The notes under the pieces: generated by a model
What the model was told of the DNA's origin: nothing
What the model saw: the letters and a program-made list of their open reading frames with translations, nothing else
The model's database searches: none
Program-made: the position numbers and the translations under genes
In this document: positions 22,521-34,160 of the stretch, in pieces
Numbering within the stretch: position 1 is the first letter of the stretch
Layout: each line of letters begins with the position of its first letter
DNA from: Combretum micranthum
Taxonomy: Eukaryota; Streptophyta; Magnoliopsida; Myrtales; Combretaceae
NCBI GenBank assembly: GCA_024138025.1
Contig: JAMXBD010000696.1
Coordinates: 434,001 to 498,000, forward strand
Length of the DNA: 64,000 bases
Direction of reading: 5' to 3'

Positions 22521-24678
22521 ATAATTGAGGGTGTAGCAATAGATAAATTTAATACATGAATTTTTAGGGTTCGTGAGGTTGTTGGTAAGATAAATATCTT
22601 AGCATTTGAATTTTGGGCTCTATACCTCAAAGATTACAACATAAGGATAAGGTAGAAAATTTTAATTGTTAATCTTGATTTAGATATGCACTTTCATTAT
22701 TGAATTTACCTAATAAAACTAAACATAAATATCTCCATGTGATTTTTCTTTGTGCAAAAAATTGCATGAAGATGTCAAGTTAGAGCATTTAGTAAGAAAA
22801 GCAATACTCTAATTTCTATCTAAACATATGAAATTGTATTAGCATGTGGAACGCATATTTAACCGCTACGGGACTGCATTCCTATGTATCATACTCATAA
22901 TGGAAGATGTTGCTAAAAGTAGGTAGGCTAAGCTAAGAAGGAGAAAAACTCTTGTTCATAGCGATTTGGACATAATAGCCTAACTTTGATCTAGATGTAG
23001 AAATAATACCTCTAAGATAAATATACGCTAATCTTTTGCCAAAAAAAAAAATTATGATTAATTTGCTATTGTGCCATATGCTATGGTTGATGCTACTTGC
23101 CATGTTTCATTTTTAATACCTTGTATAAGAATATTATTTGGTGTAGAAATATAAAGTGGATCACCAAATGCTTTTTTCATGCCTCAAAACTAAGCAATGT
23201 CATAAATCCTTGCATATCCTACATTTGTTAAGGGTATAAAGTTTAAAAGTAGTTGCTGTAATTCACAAAAGATAGAAATATTTCTTTCCAATCCTCATAT
23301 TCAAATTCCTCAATTTTTCAATAGTATGCTACCTTAAAGTAAAAATTATTGTGTTCATAACAACTATTATAATCTTTCTTAAGCACATAATATCCATAAG
23401 TATAGTGATTGACTCAAATCTAACTAAATTCACCTATAGTCCCTAATCAATTGATACACTAGCATTGTTGCTTCACTAATGCTAAACATCATATCTAACA
23501 CAGTTATAATTATCAAATTTTCATATATCACCTTTATCTGAAATAAAATGTCTTAAATATGGTGAGCTACAAAGCTTGATATACAACTTATGCACACGCA
23601 ACCATATGACATACCACATGTTTACTTAAACTATTATACCAATATACAAATAATACTAAAGAACATATAGAGGCCTAGTTCATATATCTTATTTTAGTTG
23701 ACACAAGTTTATATCCTTGTGCCTTGAGACTGGGCTCTCATATTCTTAAAGTTCACAAATTGTAAAAATATGGATTTATTGATGTGATATTTTTAGTAAT
23801 CATCTTTTGCACTGAGCTTAATGTATCCTTTGATCTCATTGATGGTAGCAGGATTGCATAAATAATACATGTGAGTTATGAGTTACTATGAGTGGTCTTA
23901 GTATAAGCATTTTGGTGTAGAAGTTGGTAAAGAACTCTTGAAATCATTAACCAAAAGGGAGAACGATTATGAGAATGAATATAAAGCTATTTTAGTTACT
24001 TCAATGTATGGATTGTTTTGGGTTTACTCGAGAGGAGTTAAGAAGAGTTGGAGAGGTTCCTTATTTTTATAGGTTGAGGGTTGTGCATAGGCAAGCTTGC
24101 TAACCTGAGACGAATAACTTCTTGTAACATAAAGAGTTTTTCATTGGGTGATGGTTAACAAGAGCTGATGGCAAGGAAAAGATGCTCCTAACCAAGAGGC
24201 TAATTTATATTTTCCTCTTTTGTAAGGATTTAGATGGGGTTGGCATTGCTTAAAGAGCCCAGTTGAAAAGTGATTATCAACATTCTCTACTCCCTCCTCC
24301 GCCTGACCGCTTCCCCTCCCTCTCCCCCACGGCCCCACATCAATTGGTAATTGGTTGTTAATGGGGGCTTGCCTAGTCTTCTAAGGATATTAAAGCTTTT
24401 AGTAGCTCGGTTCTTCATCCTCGGTTGAGAGAAAGTATGAACCTAAAGTGACCGATATATACTGAAGAATGCTTGACTTTCTTTATGCAATGCTTAACTA
24501 AGAAGTGGCAAGACTATCGAGTTAAAGTTGTGGAGAGCCTTATGGGAATGTACATGGATTAAGCAAGGTTTCGATTGAGTTCTAATCTGTCATGCAGCTT
24601 ACAGGATTAGTTGAGCTGTAGATTCTTACAATCTCATCCTTTTAATTATTGTTATTCAATAAAATAGTAATACATTTA
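22521..24678. other. Gene-free stretch, origin not recognised
   Basis: Mostly AT-rich. Between 23990 and 24640 the composition is more balanced and the DNA has a CTCCCTCCTCCGCC-type pyrimidine run at about 24289-24333. All six frames are broken, and no plant exon pattern or transposon signature was found. It could be an eroded retroelement internal region. Confidence 0.35.
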
Positions 24679-24683
24679 AAAGT

Positions 24684-27600
24684 TGTTGGTCCCAAAAATA
24701 ATCAAGAAGGGGGGGTTGAATTGATTATTTCAGAAAATTAAAATTTTTGCCTTTTAAAAACAGTCCCCTTTGATTTTAAATTAAGAGAACAATATGAACA
24801 ATTAAACAGCAATAAAATAAACTGTGGAAATATAAATAGAGAAGGGATAAGAAGATCAGGCATATATTTATAGTGGTTCTGCATTTTGCGTCAGTCCACT
24901 CTTCTAGCTCCGAGCTGGGGACCCCGTTATCCTATGGGTTTTGTTCCACTATATCCAATAAAATCAATTACAAGCTTGTACAATTCTCTCTGCTCGATTC
25001 TCACAGCTATCCTCTAGCTTCAATCGATCTACAGAGTCTAAACTAGTAATTGAACTAACTCACTTGAAACCAACAGTATGTTGCTTCGATTATCTAAAAG
25101 AAAAGTGTAAAGATTGCAATAAAATTTGCTACAATTCTACACGTGGGAAGAAGATAACGAAAGTTTGCTTTTTCAATTCTTAAGAATTTTCGGTCAATGA
25201 TTGAGTAAAGCTGCTCTCAGGTTTTTGTTTTTCTTGAACAGTGTTAAGTTCTGCGTCTTGTTCTTCTTTGTAACTCTGTTCACGTCTCATATCCTTCTAA
25301 CATTCAGAATTTATTGTGCTCAAGATAAGATAGATATCCCAAAAATCTCGAATGAAAATCTGTAACTTTTATCCTTAATTTGATTTATCAAACGCTGCTG
25401 ATATTCTTTGTAACGCCCTAACCTGTTGGCATTACAACCCGCCACGCGTTCTCTCTTCATAGAACACGCTAAGGCTATAATTTCCACAAACAACATAAAT
25501 ATCACCTGTATAGCTCACAAGGTATATAAAAATATTGTAGTCATCAATAAAATAAATCATATGATAAGAATATAATTCCCATAATCAACAAACTAGACCT
25601 TGTTGACATAACTGCAGGTTAACAAGTCAAACCATGCCATAAAACAGTCACCACATGAAATCTCCAAATACAATTTAAAATTTCAATAAACAAAATATAA
25701 ATCAATCATTAAAGTCTTCTCAGATCCATCCTATATCATCTATGACTAAACAACTAGTCATCAGCAGGGTAGTCGGGACCGCTAACTCCATCCCCATCCT
25801 CATAGATGATATCAAAACCCGAAAGATCATAAATCACATTATCGTCACCTGCACCTGAAATGTAATAGAATGAGCGGCGAAGCCCAGTACGATAATATCC
25901 AATCCAGTTCAAGCAAGATTATGCACAAACAACATGTATAAATAAATGCAACTAAACTAAATGCGTACAACAGTTTATTATCTATTTTAGTTCAGCAAAA
26001 CAACACAGTTTAGAATCTAGTATACGTAAATCCTGAACCCAGAGTAACTCAGACTCTGCTATAAAAACAACCAACTGATTTGAAAATAAGTAATCATATA
26101 TACATATATGGATGAGTGGGTACTCCCCAAACATCCCAATGCCTGAACACCTAAATTCTACCGGAATCATTTCTTAGCACGAGTCCATTCGGGACAACCT
26201 CACACTAAGATCATCAGGGTGCTTCACCAGTATCACTGTCTGCCAGGTCTCTACTGGTCAAAGCCAACCACAACCAGACAGACAATTATTAAGCCGAATA
26301 TTTATTAAGTTTATTATGCAATTCTGTTCCTACATCCATTCACAAAAATTCTAATCTACAAGCACATACAACAAACAATGGATTGGTCGTACCTTTCTAA
26401 ATTTCAGGAATCCAAATCAAATCCTCTGAATTTGATACCAACAACACAAAGTCAACCCAAACTCCAGCAATTCTTATATCCAAATCAACCACAGTTTCAC
26501 AACTCCAAATGTCCTGTTACAATATATATATATCAACAGACATGATCGCAATATCTTAACATAAAACAACCTATCTGAACTAACTTGATACAGAACTTCC
26601 CAAACTCGAATTATACTGATCAATAACCCCAAGCACCTCCAATAATATCAAAGAACGGATATTTCAAATCCTTAAATCAGAATTTCCACCAAAACCCTAT
26701 AAAACATTTCATATGATCAATATCGAAATATCAAAGCTGTCCAATTTCGTATAAAGAGGATTCAAAACTTATACTTACTGATATGGAACGTATAATACTT
26801 GTTTCTTCTCTTCCTATTCTGATCAAAACACGAGCTAGGGTTTATTCTTCAAAATCCCTCATGAAATATTCATCCAAACCCTAAGATACTTATACAAATT
26901 TGTATATAATCCAAATGAGAAGGTTAAGATCACTTACTTTTAATTAGTAACACCCTTCGAATGATTCTTCAGGCCTAAATCACCAAGAACGCTTCAGAAC
27001 TCTCTTATACGAAGGGGATATGTTATAAGGAAATGTCTGTCGAAAATGATTTTCGCGTCTCGTATTTATAGAAATTTGGTCATACGTCGGCTCTAAGCCG
27101 GTGGCATACCTGCAGATTTTGCCAGCTTACACCATATGCTGGCTAGATCTACATGAACGCCGGTAGCGTTCATCGAGGCTTTGATTCTCAGAATTCAAAT
27201 CGTCCCTTCATACGCCGGCAAATCTTGGACCGACGCCGGTGGCTTTCATGCCGGTGTAGAAAAGAAACCCTATGAACGCTGGCAGCTTTCCTCCCAGCGT
27301 TAAGAAAAACGCTACTGTTCCCATCCTACGCCTTCTATACGCCGGCGGCGTAAATTCTCCAGGAGACGGCATACAATCTGTTACAGATTACGGTGGCAAA
27401 CTTAAGACATAGGCCGGCGGCGTTCTTCATCAGAGATGCTGGCCTTCATTGCAGAAGTTAAGAAAATAATCCAATTGATGCCAATCTTATTCTAACATGA
27501 AATTGATCAAACTTAACCTATTTTTAACATCAACATAAAAGGCATATTAGAATCTAGTTGCTTGTGAACACTTACGACTTAAAATTATTTAGTATATTAC

Positions 27601-28570
27601 ATTCTTCAAGAGAGAATATTGTTCTTCTTGTTTTCTTTGATTCTATATTTGAATTTGAATTCTTGATATGCTCAAGTAAGATAAGATCAGCTTGAATTTC
27701 GTGATTTGAGATAATCCACTTATTTTATGTTTGAAAGCTTCTGATAACGTTGATCTTGAAGATAGATCTGGAGAACTGTTGCTGATATCACTGTCTTCAA
27801 CGTGATCTTCGTGTGTCATCTTCTTAAAGATAACATTGTTCTTATTTTGATTTTCTTAATAATATCCAATTCGAATTTGTTTTTATCTTGAGAAAAATCA
27901 TAAAACATAACTGTTCTGTCTTGAAATCATTCCATCGTTAATCAACTGTAGCTTCTGTTTTTTATTTCCAAAAAACTTCTTTGATGAATATAATCAATCC
28001 AACAATTTCTTTAATCCCCTAGGATAATCTAACTTTAGTGGAACGAATAAGTATACTGTCCGAATATACTTATTATCTTGGAGCTAGGTCTTCAAAATCA
28101 TTGATTTTTTTCATAAAAAAATGTAGATCTTGTTTGGGAAGATGAACAGTAAATATCTTTAACTTAGAATTACTGCTGAAGTTTCTTGAAAAGGTTCTGT
28201 AAAAACTTCTGTGTTTCTGGAAACTAACTTCAATTCAGAACGATTGCTTTGAGTTTCTCCCAAAGGTTCTGTGAAAGGTTCTATGTTTCTGGGATTGTTT
28301 TGTACTTTAAGTATCCTTCTAAAAAACATTCTGTGTACCTTTTTCCTTTCTAAACATCATCCGAAATCTTCATATCGTATAACAACTCTTGTCTAACTTA
28401 TCTAAAACTTGTTCATATCCAAGACTTAATATCATTCAACCTTATTATTTGTTCAATAATTTACCAATATTCTGTATAAAATTCTGAATATAATTCTTCA
28501 CACTAATAGAGTAGTTAGTTCATTGAGTATTTTGTTATCATCAAAACTTTAGATATATAGAGAATCAACA
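24684..28570 (+). mobile_element. Solo LTR (TGTTG..CAACA, ~1.8 kb) with another LTR nested inside
   Basis: The element starts TGTTGGTCCCAAAAATAATC and ends AGAATCAACA, and is bounded by identical 5-bp direct repeats AAAGT (24679-24683 and 28571-28575). Near its start is AAGGGGGGGTTGAATTG, a common feature of certain plant retrotransposon LTRs, and a CACTATATCC block follows around 24946. Subtracting the inserted 25409-27488 segment leaves about 1,807 bp, a plausible single LTR. There are no gag or pol domains, so recombination between two LTRs probably removed the rest. Repeated AAGGTTCTGT words (28190-28275) occur in its right half. Copia versus gypsy origin is not decided. Confidence 0.75.
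25409..27483 (-). mobile_element. Nested ~2.1-kb solo LTR, Ty3/gypsy (Tekay-like), inside the larger LTR
   Basis: It starts TGTAACGCCCTAACCTG, a typical plant gypsy LTR tip seen from the U5 side. Its text includes GAGCGGCGAAGCCCAGTA (25872-25889), a recurrent motif of this LTR group. A TATTTATAG box at 27064-27072 and GCCGGCGGCG words (27061-27430) follow. The proposed right tip is GATGCCA at 27483. The flanks TTCTT (25404-25408) and ATCTT (27484-27488) match at 4 of 5. Text of the outer LTR resumes directly after it. The right boundary is uncertain by some tens of bases, and no coding domains remain. Confidence 0.6.
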
Positions 28571-28575
28571 AAAGT

Positions 28576-30880
28576 TTAGCTCAACCTACCTCTTTCCTTT
28601 GTATTTAGATCAATGAATATGAAAAATGAGAGTAAAATCATCAAATCATACAATAATATGTTTAAGATTCATCTCTAAAATTTTTCAATCCCTTAAAAAG
28701 TCATCCTATGATTAGAATTCTTTTCTAATGCCATTAAATTCCAATAGATACTTCCTTATTTTGCAACATATCAATAGATGATAATTGGAGAGATATATAT
28801 CATGTATTGAACTAACAATGCCTTTCTATATTGTTTTATTATTCTTTATTTTTTTTTCTTAAATCACATATTAGCACCCAATTCCAGTCACTGCAAATTA
28901 AAATTTTTTTATTAGATAAATACTTGTTTATATAATCAATTCATTTATTGAAATCTCAAATATCTAAAATCTAGTGAGCACATCTTCCTCTTTGTTCTCC
29001 TTGAAGATCCTACACCACCACTCTCCTTTCCATTGGAGCCACAAAAATGTGAATGCAAGAGTTTAGCGTCCATGACTTTCCAAAATTAGAAAAATGGGTA
29101 GTTTTCTGCAATACAATGATTTAAAGGAATAACCTAACCAGAAGGTTAATTTGGAGAGCGATTAGAGTGGTGGGAGAGACAATCTTACTAAGCAAGTATA
29201 GTGTGACAGGTGATTAATGAAAGAAGGTTAGGTCCTAAAGAAAGCTCCTTCCTAAAGAATTGTTAATGGCAGCAAAGAAAGGATGATCATGATGACCATT
29301 TGATCTTAACCATGTATGGGTGAAATTAAATAGGGGTTAATAACCATAAAAGAAATTAAGTAAGAAAAGCATAGCTCAGTTATACACAATAAAAACTTAA
29401 TTGATACATTACCTTTACTATGAAAGGTTAAAAATGCATAAAACAAATTCAAAGACTCCTATTTTGAATCCATTAATAAAAAGCTCTCTTATTTATTTCA
29501 AACAATTCAATTTTTTTATCATTAAATAAAATAATTGACTTTGAGCTTGACAAATAACCATGCTATTCAAATTACCTCATCTACAAAATCTAATAAGATA
29601 AGTTCTTGCTATTGAATTAAAACTTTACTATCTTTTAAATCTAGAAGGTAAAAGGAAGAGTTTTGGAGTTACTTATAGGATCTTCTTCTACTCTTTATCT
29701 TTTCTAATCTTGTCGATGTGATTTATGAAGGAAAAAAAAGTCTTTTATTTACAGAAGGGTTGACTAATTGGACTTGGTTCCTACTTTGTAAAGACATCTA
29801 CTACACTTGCTTTATGTTCATTTAAGTCCCTTATCTTTTGACATTGTGCAGTTAGACACTCCAAATCTTTAATAAATGTGCTTTCAGACCCTAATTTATT
29901 ATTTTAAAATTATAAAATAATTTAACAATAATACTAAAGGCACTTTCACTATTTTTCAACAAGTAAAATGAGCATATGAGTGCGGAAAAGCACTTTGAAA
30001 ATTGAGGTATAAATAGACAATTTTACTATTCATTTCGTTTAACGAAAGGAAGGATCCAAAATAATCTATCTTTTTTTTAGTTGTTAAATCTTGCATATGA
30101 AATAAATATAAGGAGTGTATATGTAATTTATCTTTATTTTATTTACTAGTATCTCCTCGAATGATTAGGTTCTTGTTCACTTATTTTTTTATTAATTATT
30201 TTGTTTTTATTTGAAACCCGGGATTTCACGTTGCTTAAGGTTTCAACTTGGTCCCCTTTTTTTTCCTCTGAAAAATATCAATTTAAGGTGAAATTAAGGT
30301 TCTTCTGCTCGTCTATTAGTCTTTGGCTTAGAAATCGAGGACAGATTATGGAGAAATCTTTGGAGACTAAACGGCATATTCCACGAACATCCATTGGAGA
30401 GTTCAAATAAAATTTTATTATATGTTTGTGCGTATTGACAAGAACCGAAAAGTTGAAATAAAATCCAACGTAATATGACCTAACACTGTTCTTGCACGTT
30501 TGTTTTTGCTCGCCCAAGGAAATACCTTTATTTGGTGATTGAAAGAAACTCTTAATGCTTAAATAAATCAACTATCCTTAAACAAATCGAAAAACAAATA
30601 TCTATTTTCTAAAAGAAAGACTAAACGCCAAAAGAATTGAATTGACTGCCCTTTGTAATATGGTTAGTGGTTTTGCCTTTAACTTATTAGTATTATTTCT
30701 TGGGGTCATTGTCTTGCTTAATTGTTTTTTTGTTTTTTTTTTTTAACCAAAAGTGCCCTGCTTAATTAAGCCAGAGGTTTTCTTAACCCATATGAGAATA
30801 TTATTGTTTTTCCTTTTTCTCATTTGGCCAGTAGAATATTATTGTTTTGTAATGCCATATTTGCAGGGTGCATCTCTTGT
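28576..30880. other. AT-rich spacer, no gene recognised
   Basis: The DNA holds poly-T runs (28850-28858, 30730-30742) and a stretch with GACATTGTGCAGTTAGACAC (29839-29858) that resembles common low-copy plant repeats. Open frames at 30201-30410 (plus) and 30571-30278 (minus) overlap each other antisense and show no domain or splice context. Confidence 0.4.
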
Positions 30881-31585
30881 CCTATTGGGCTATGCAAAAA
30901 CACTAATGAAAATTTAAAAAAATCGAACTAAAATTGAAAAATCAATTCAAAAAATATGATTAGCCAATCCATTGGTTTCAATTTAAAATCATGGCTTTTA
31001 TTTGTCTTTTTGGTTTTGGTTTGTAATCACTAGAAACTGATGGTTAATGGTTAACCGGTTTGATATTTATATGTATATTATATATACATATAATTACTTT
31101 TAAAAAAATATGTATAGACAAAGATAAAAACCTAAAAATCTATTATAATTTGAGATATGTTGTAATTGAAACTTTTAAATTTTAATTATTATTATGTTGT
31201 TGTGTTGTAATTTGGATTAAGAAGAAGACATTAAGTTTTAATTTATGTAATGTTGTATTAGACTTATATATTTTATATATTGATTTTGTAGTTATTTGAT
31301 TTGTTTATTTACAATTTTTAATGTAATTATGAAATAAAAAGGTTTAAATTTTTATGATTATAACTAAAAATATAGTTACTGAGTATTTTTGGTTAACCAT
31401 TATGTTGAATGGTTAAAAACCAAAAAAAAAAATATTAACAAAAGAAAATATTAACGCTAAAGTGGTTAACCATTAATAATGGATTAGTTTAGGTTTATCA
31501 TATTAAAAAATTAACCATTTTGGTTCGGTTCGGCTCAAAAAATGAGGTCATGAGCCAATTAATCGAGTCGTGCATGCCCTTATTA
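30881..31585. repeat. Candidate hAT-type MITE rich in GGTTAACC
   Basis: The left part reads ATTGGGCTATGCAAAAAC and the right end GTCGTGCATGCCC. The reverse complement, GGGCATGCACGAC, resembles the left tip with an indel. Several GGTTAACC/TGGTTAACCATT palindromes (31050, 31391, 31465) and CCGAACC-like words fill it. Flanking 8-mers do not match convincingly, so the call rests on composition and the GGGCATGCAC-type tip. Confidence 0.35.
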
Positions 31586-32062
31586 TCCTTCATGGTAAGA
31601 AGGGTGTATCTCTTCTTAAAGCGAACTAAAAAGAAAATTATTTTATTTTATTTTTCTCTCTTTTTATACATCAAAAGAATTAGGATAAGTATTTTGAAAA
31701 TTCTCTAATTAGAGCTACCGAGTTTATTAATTTATAAACCTATATTCTATGTATATACTTCAACGGTGCAAAAATTTCCTAGGGTTTAACTAATGAAAGA
31801 GCACCTAATCTTACCAGGATAACGGGTAACATACACACAACTACCGATACTTCATTCATTTACAAAATTAATAAATGCACTAAGAGAAAATAAGAAGTGG
31901 ACTCCAGTTGACATTTCCTTTTGCTTTTAACCGTAGAATTCGCTTCATTTTGACATTCAGATCAATATTTTCATAGTTACCCATGGTTTCGTATCCTAAA
32001 CCCCTTTAGGCGATCGGGCTCACATTAATCGCCAGTCTTTAGAGTCACCTAACATCTAAGGC

Positions 32063-32093
<31 letters not shown>

Positions 32094-32231
32094 TTCTGGT
32101 AGCTATAATAACGCAGCTGCTAAGATAATTATAATTCGAGGAATCAAACTTAGTATCTTAAGAATGACGATCAAAATCAAATATTACTAACTACAAGATC
32201 ATTGGTATATTAAAGTTACATTTAAACACTA
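31586..32231. other. AT-rich spacer with TA microsatellite
   Basis: A TA dinucleotide run lies at 32063-32084, followed by poly-T. Nothing else is recognised. Confidence 0.5.
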
Positions 32232-32426
32232 GTGATTGCACTCATTACTATTATTCCCGCCCTCGCAGCGCCAGCCAAGTGGTTGCCTCTGACTTATTGG
32301 CCTTCTTACACGGCCTTATTGATTGATTCACAAACACGTATGACATCAAGCAAGCAATCTGTCCCCGTCTTATTCAATCACTTCATCTTGACTTCAAAAC
32401 CAACTAATGTGGTCATTATTGTCTAG
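32232..32426 (-). pseudogene. Short coding-like fragment with stops, unidentified
   Basis: On the minus strand one frame reads MTTLVGFEVKMK, a stop, LNKTGTDCLLDVIRVCESIN and KAV, a stop, EGQ, a stop, then VRGNHLAGAARAGIIVMSAI. The amino-acid mix and codon use (GCG, GGC, GCC) look like a real conserved protein, unlike the AT-rich flanks, but three stops break it and both sides end abruptly. I do not recognise the family. It may be a captured or retroposed gene fragment. The plus strand has an uninterrupted 64-codon frame over the same bases, which looks less protein-like. Confidence 0.35.
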
Positions 32427-33814
32427 ATAACCTGTTTTTAATTTTTTTTAAATTAAAAATATAATATATAAGCGTTGCTATAAATATACATATAACGTTA
32501 ATCATAAATACATTTTTATTATTGTTTTTATTATGTAGTTATAAATAATATAAGATATGCATAAATTTATTAATGAGCTTACTTACGAGCTTGATTATGA
32601 GCTTAAACAAACATATTTACGAGTTGACTTAGGAACTTAAGTTTAACTTTAAGCTTGGTTTATTTAGATAAGCGGACTTCACTTTAGGCTCAAGCTCGAT
32701 TTGTTTACTAATCAAACTTGAGCTGAGCTGAGCCTAAAGTGAACACCAATGACTGTTGCATCACTTGTAAAGATCTAATGACCAGCATTCACCCCTCCTT
32801 TTCTTTCATGAGCATAGGCTTTAGATGTAGGTTTGGAAGAGTCTAAAGGCTTTTATTGTATAAAAGAAGACTCGGTTCTTTTATAAAACAGTCCAATCTT
32901 TAATATGAATATGCTTAAGACATATTATGGTCCACATAACCTTATCAGAGTCAAACAAAACCCAAAATGATATTTTTTTAGATCTAAGGTCGAGAGTAAA
33001 GAAAAAACTAAAATTGACGATTACTATTCCGAGCCTACCAAATCAAATTTCATTGATTTAATATACTCCTGATTGGGCACGATCTCCTAGACCCTATCAC
33101 TAACTTTGGAGATTAGTCCACAACATTAAGTTCGGCTGAGGGCCTAATTATCAAAATAAAACTCTACAATCTCAAATGAAAATCATATATTTTTATACAT
33201 GTAAATATAAAAAAAAGGTAAACTATAAACATAACCGACCACAATTATGTTTCAATGACAAATCAAGCTAAAAGAGTAGAGCTTAGCGTGAGCTATTTTG
33301 GTAAACCATCCTAGAGTCCGATTGGCCAAATGCCATCATAATAGTCTTATTCTCTTTAATCCGAATTAGTATATTGAACTTGCTTTTTATTGACCAATAC
33401 AAGGTTTTTAAACTAGGGGGTTGCATGAAGCTTGAAATTTATTATATTGGTTTTCCATATATTAATTTGATTCATCACAGTCTTTAATTTGTGGTAATAC
33501 TTTTTAGTGAGAATTTTACCTTAATAAAATTACACCACCATAACAATACCAACATTACTGCCATACCATCAACACTTTTGCTCCCATCACCACTCCACCA
33601 CTTTTACCTTCAACATTTCACCATCACAAAAATCTCCCTTTATTAACTTGCATAACCAGTTCTGTAAAATAAAAAATAAAATAAAATAAAAAACAACAAC
33701 AACAACAAAAGTGGAATCTTAAAATTTTCCTAATAGTTAAGGTAAATAAAAATTCATTAACTTCTTTTTTTGAATATTTCCATTTTAGACTCCATATTGA
33801 CTTGTGTTAAGAGC
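32427..33814. other. AT-rich spacer with one AGCTT-rich repeat block
   Basis: Around 32565-32745 the DNA is dense in GAGCTT, AAGCTTGG and CTCAAGCTCG words like the blocks at 5425, 8601, 43990 and 58253, and is likely another degraded copy (copy C). From 32760 to 33540 nothing is recognised. At 33540-33650 the plus strand is CCA/CAT-rich low complexity, and AAC repeats follow near 33691-33707. Confidence 0.4.
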
Positions 33815-34160
33815 CTAAGTAATCCACAAATGGAAAGGAGCTTTTATTATATGTCACTAGCTTAGGGTTTTCTACGTCGGTGTTTTCCTTAAGTACATTT
33901 ATGTGGTCAAATGGTCATCCAACATTAATAATCGAATGATTTATTACCAATTTGCCATTGGTTTGAGTCTATTTACTTAATTTGAGTAACCCTCAAAATG
34001 GAAAAAAGGCTCTTAATGAAGGTCAATAGGTTAGGGTTCTCTGTTAAGGTTTTCTTCAAGTACATTTAAGTGGTCAAATGATTATTTAATCTCGAATTAT
34101 TGAATTATTTATTATCGATTTGCCATTGGTTATGAGTATATTTACTTGGTACATTTCAAT
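33815..34160 (+). repeat. Imperfect tandem duplication, period about 168 bp, two copies
   Basis: Copy one (about 33815-33982) and copy two (about 33983-34160) share, in the same order, AAATGGAAA, TTAGGGTT, AAGTACATTTA, GTGGTCAAATG, TTTGCCATTGG and ATTTACTT. The offset is 168-169 bases at each landmark (for example GCCATTG at 33954 and 34122). There is no reading frame through either copy. Divergence is considerable, so the duplication is old. Confidence 0.75.

Noticed and set aside
30201..30571. Opposed frames of 69 and 97 codons
   Set aside because: They overlap each other antisense, with no recognisable domain, start context or exon neighbours.
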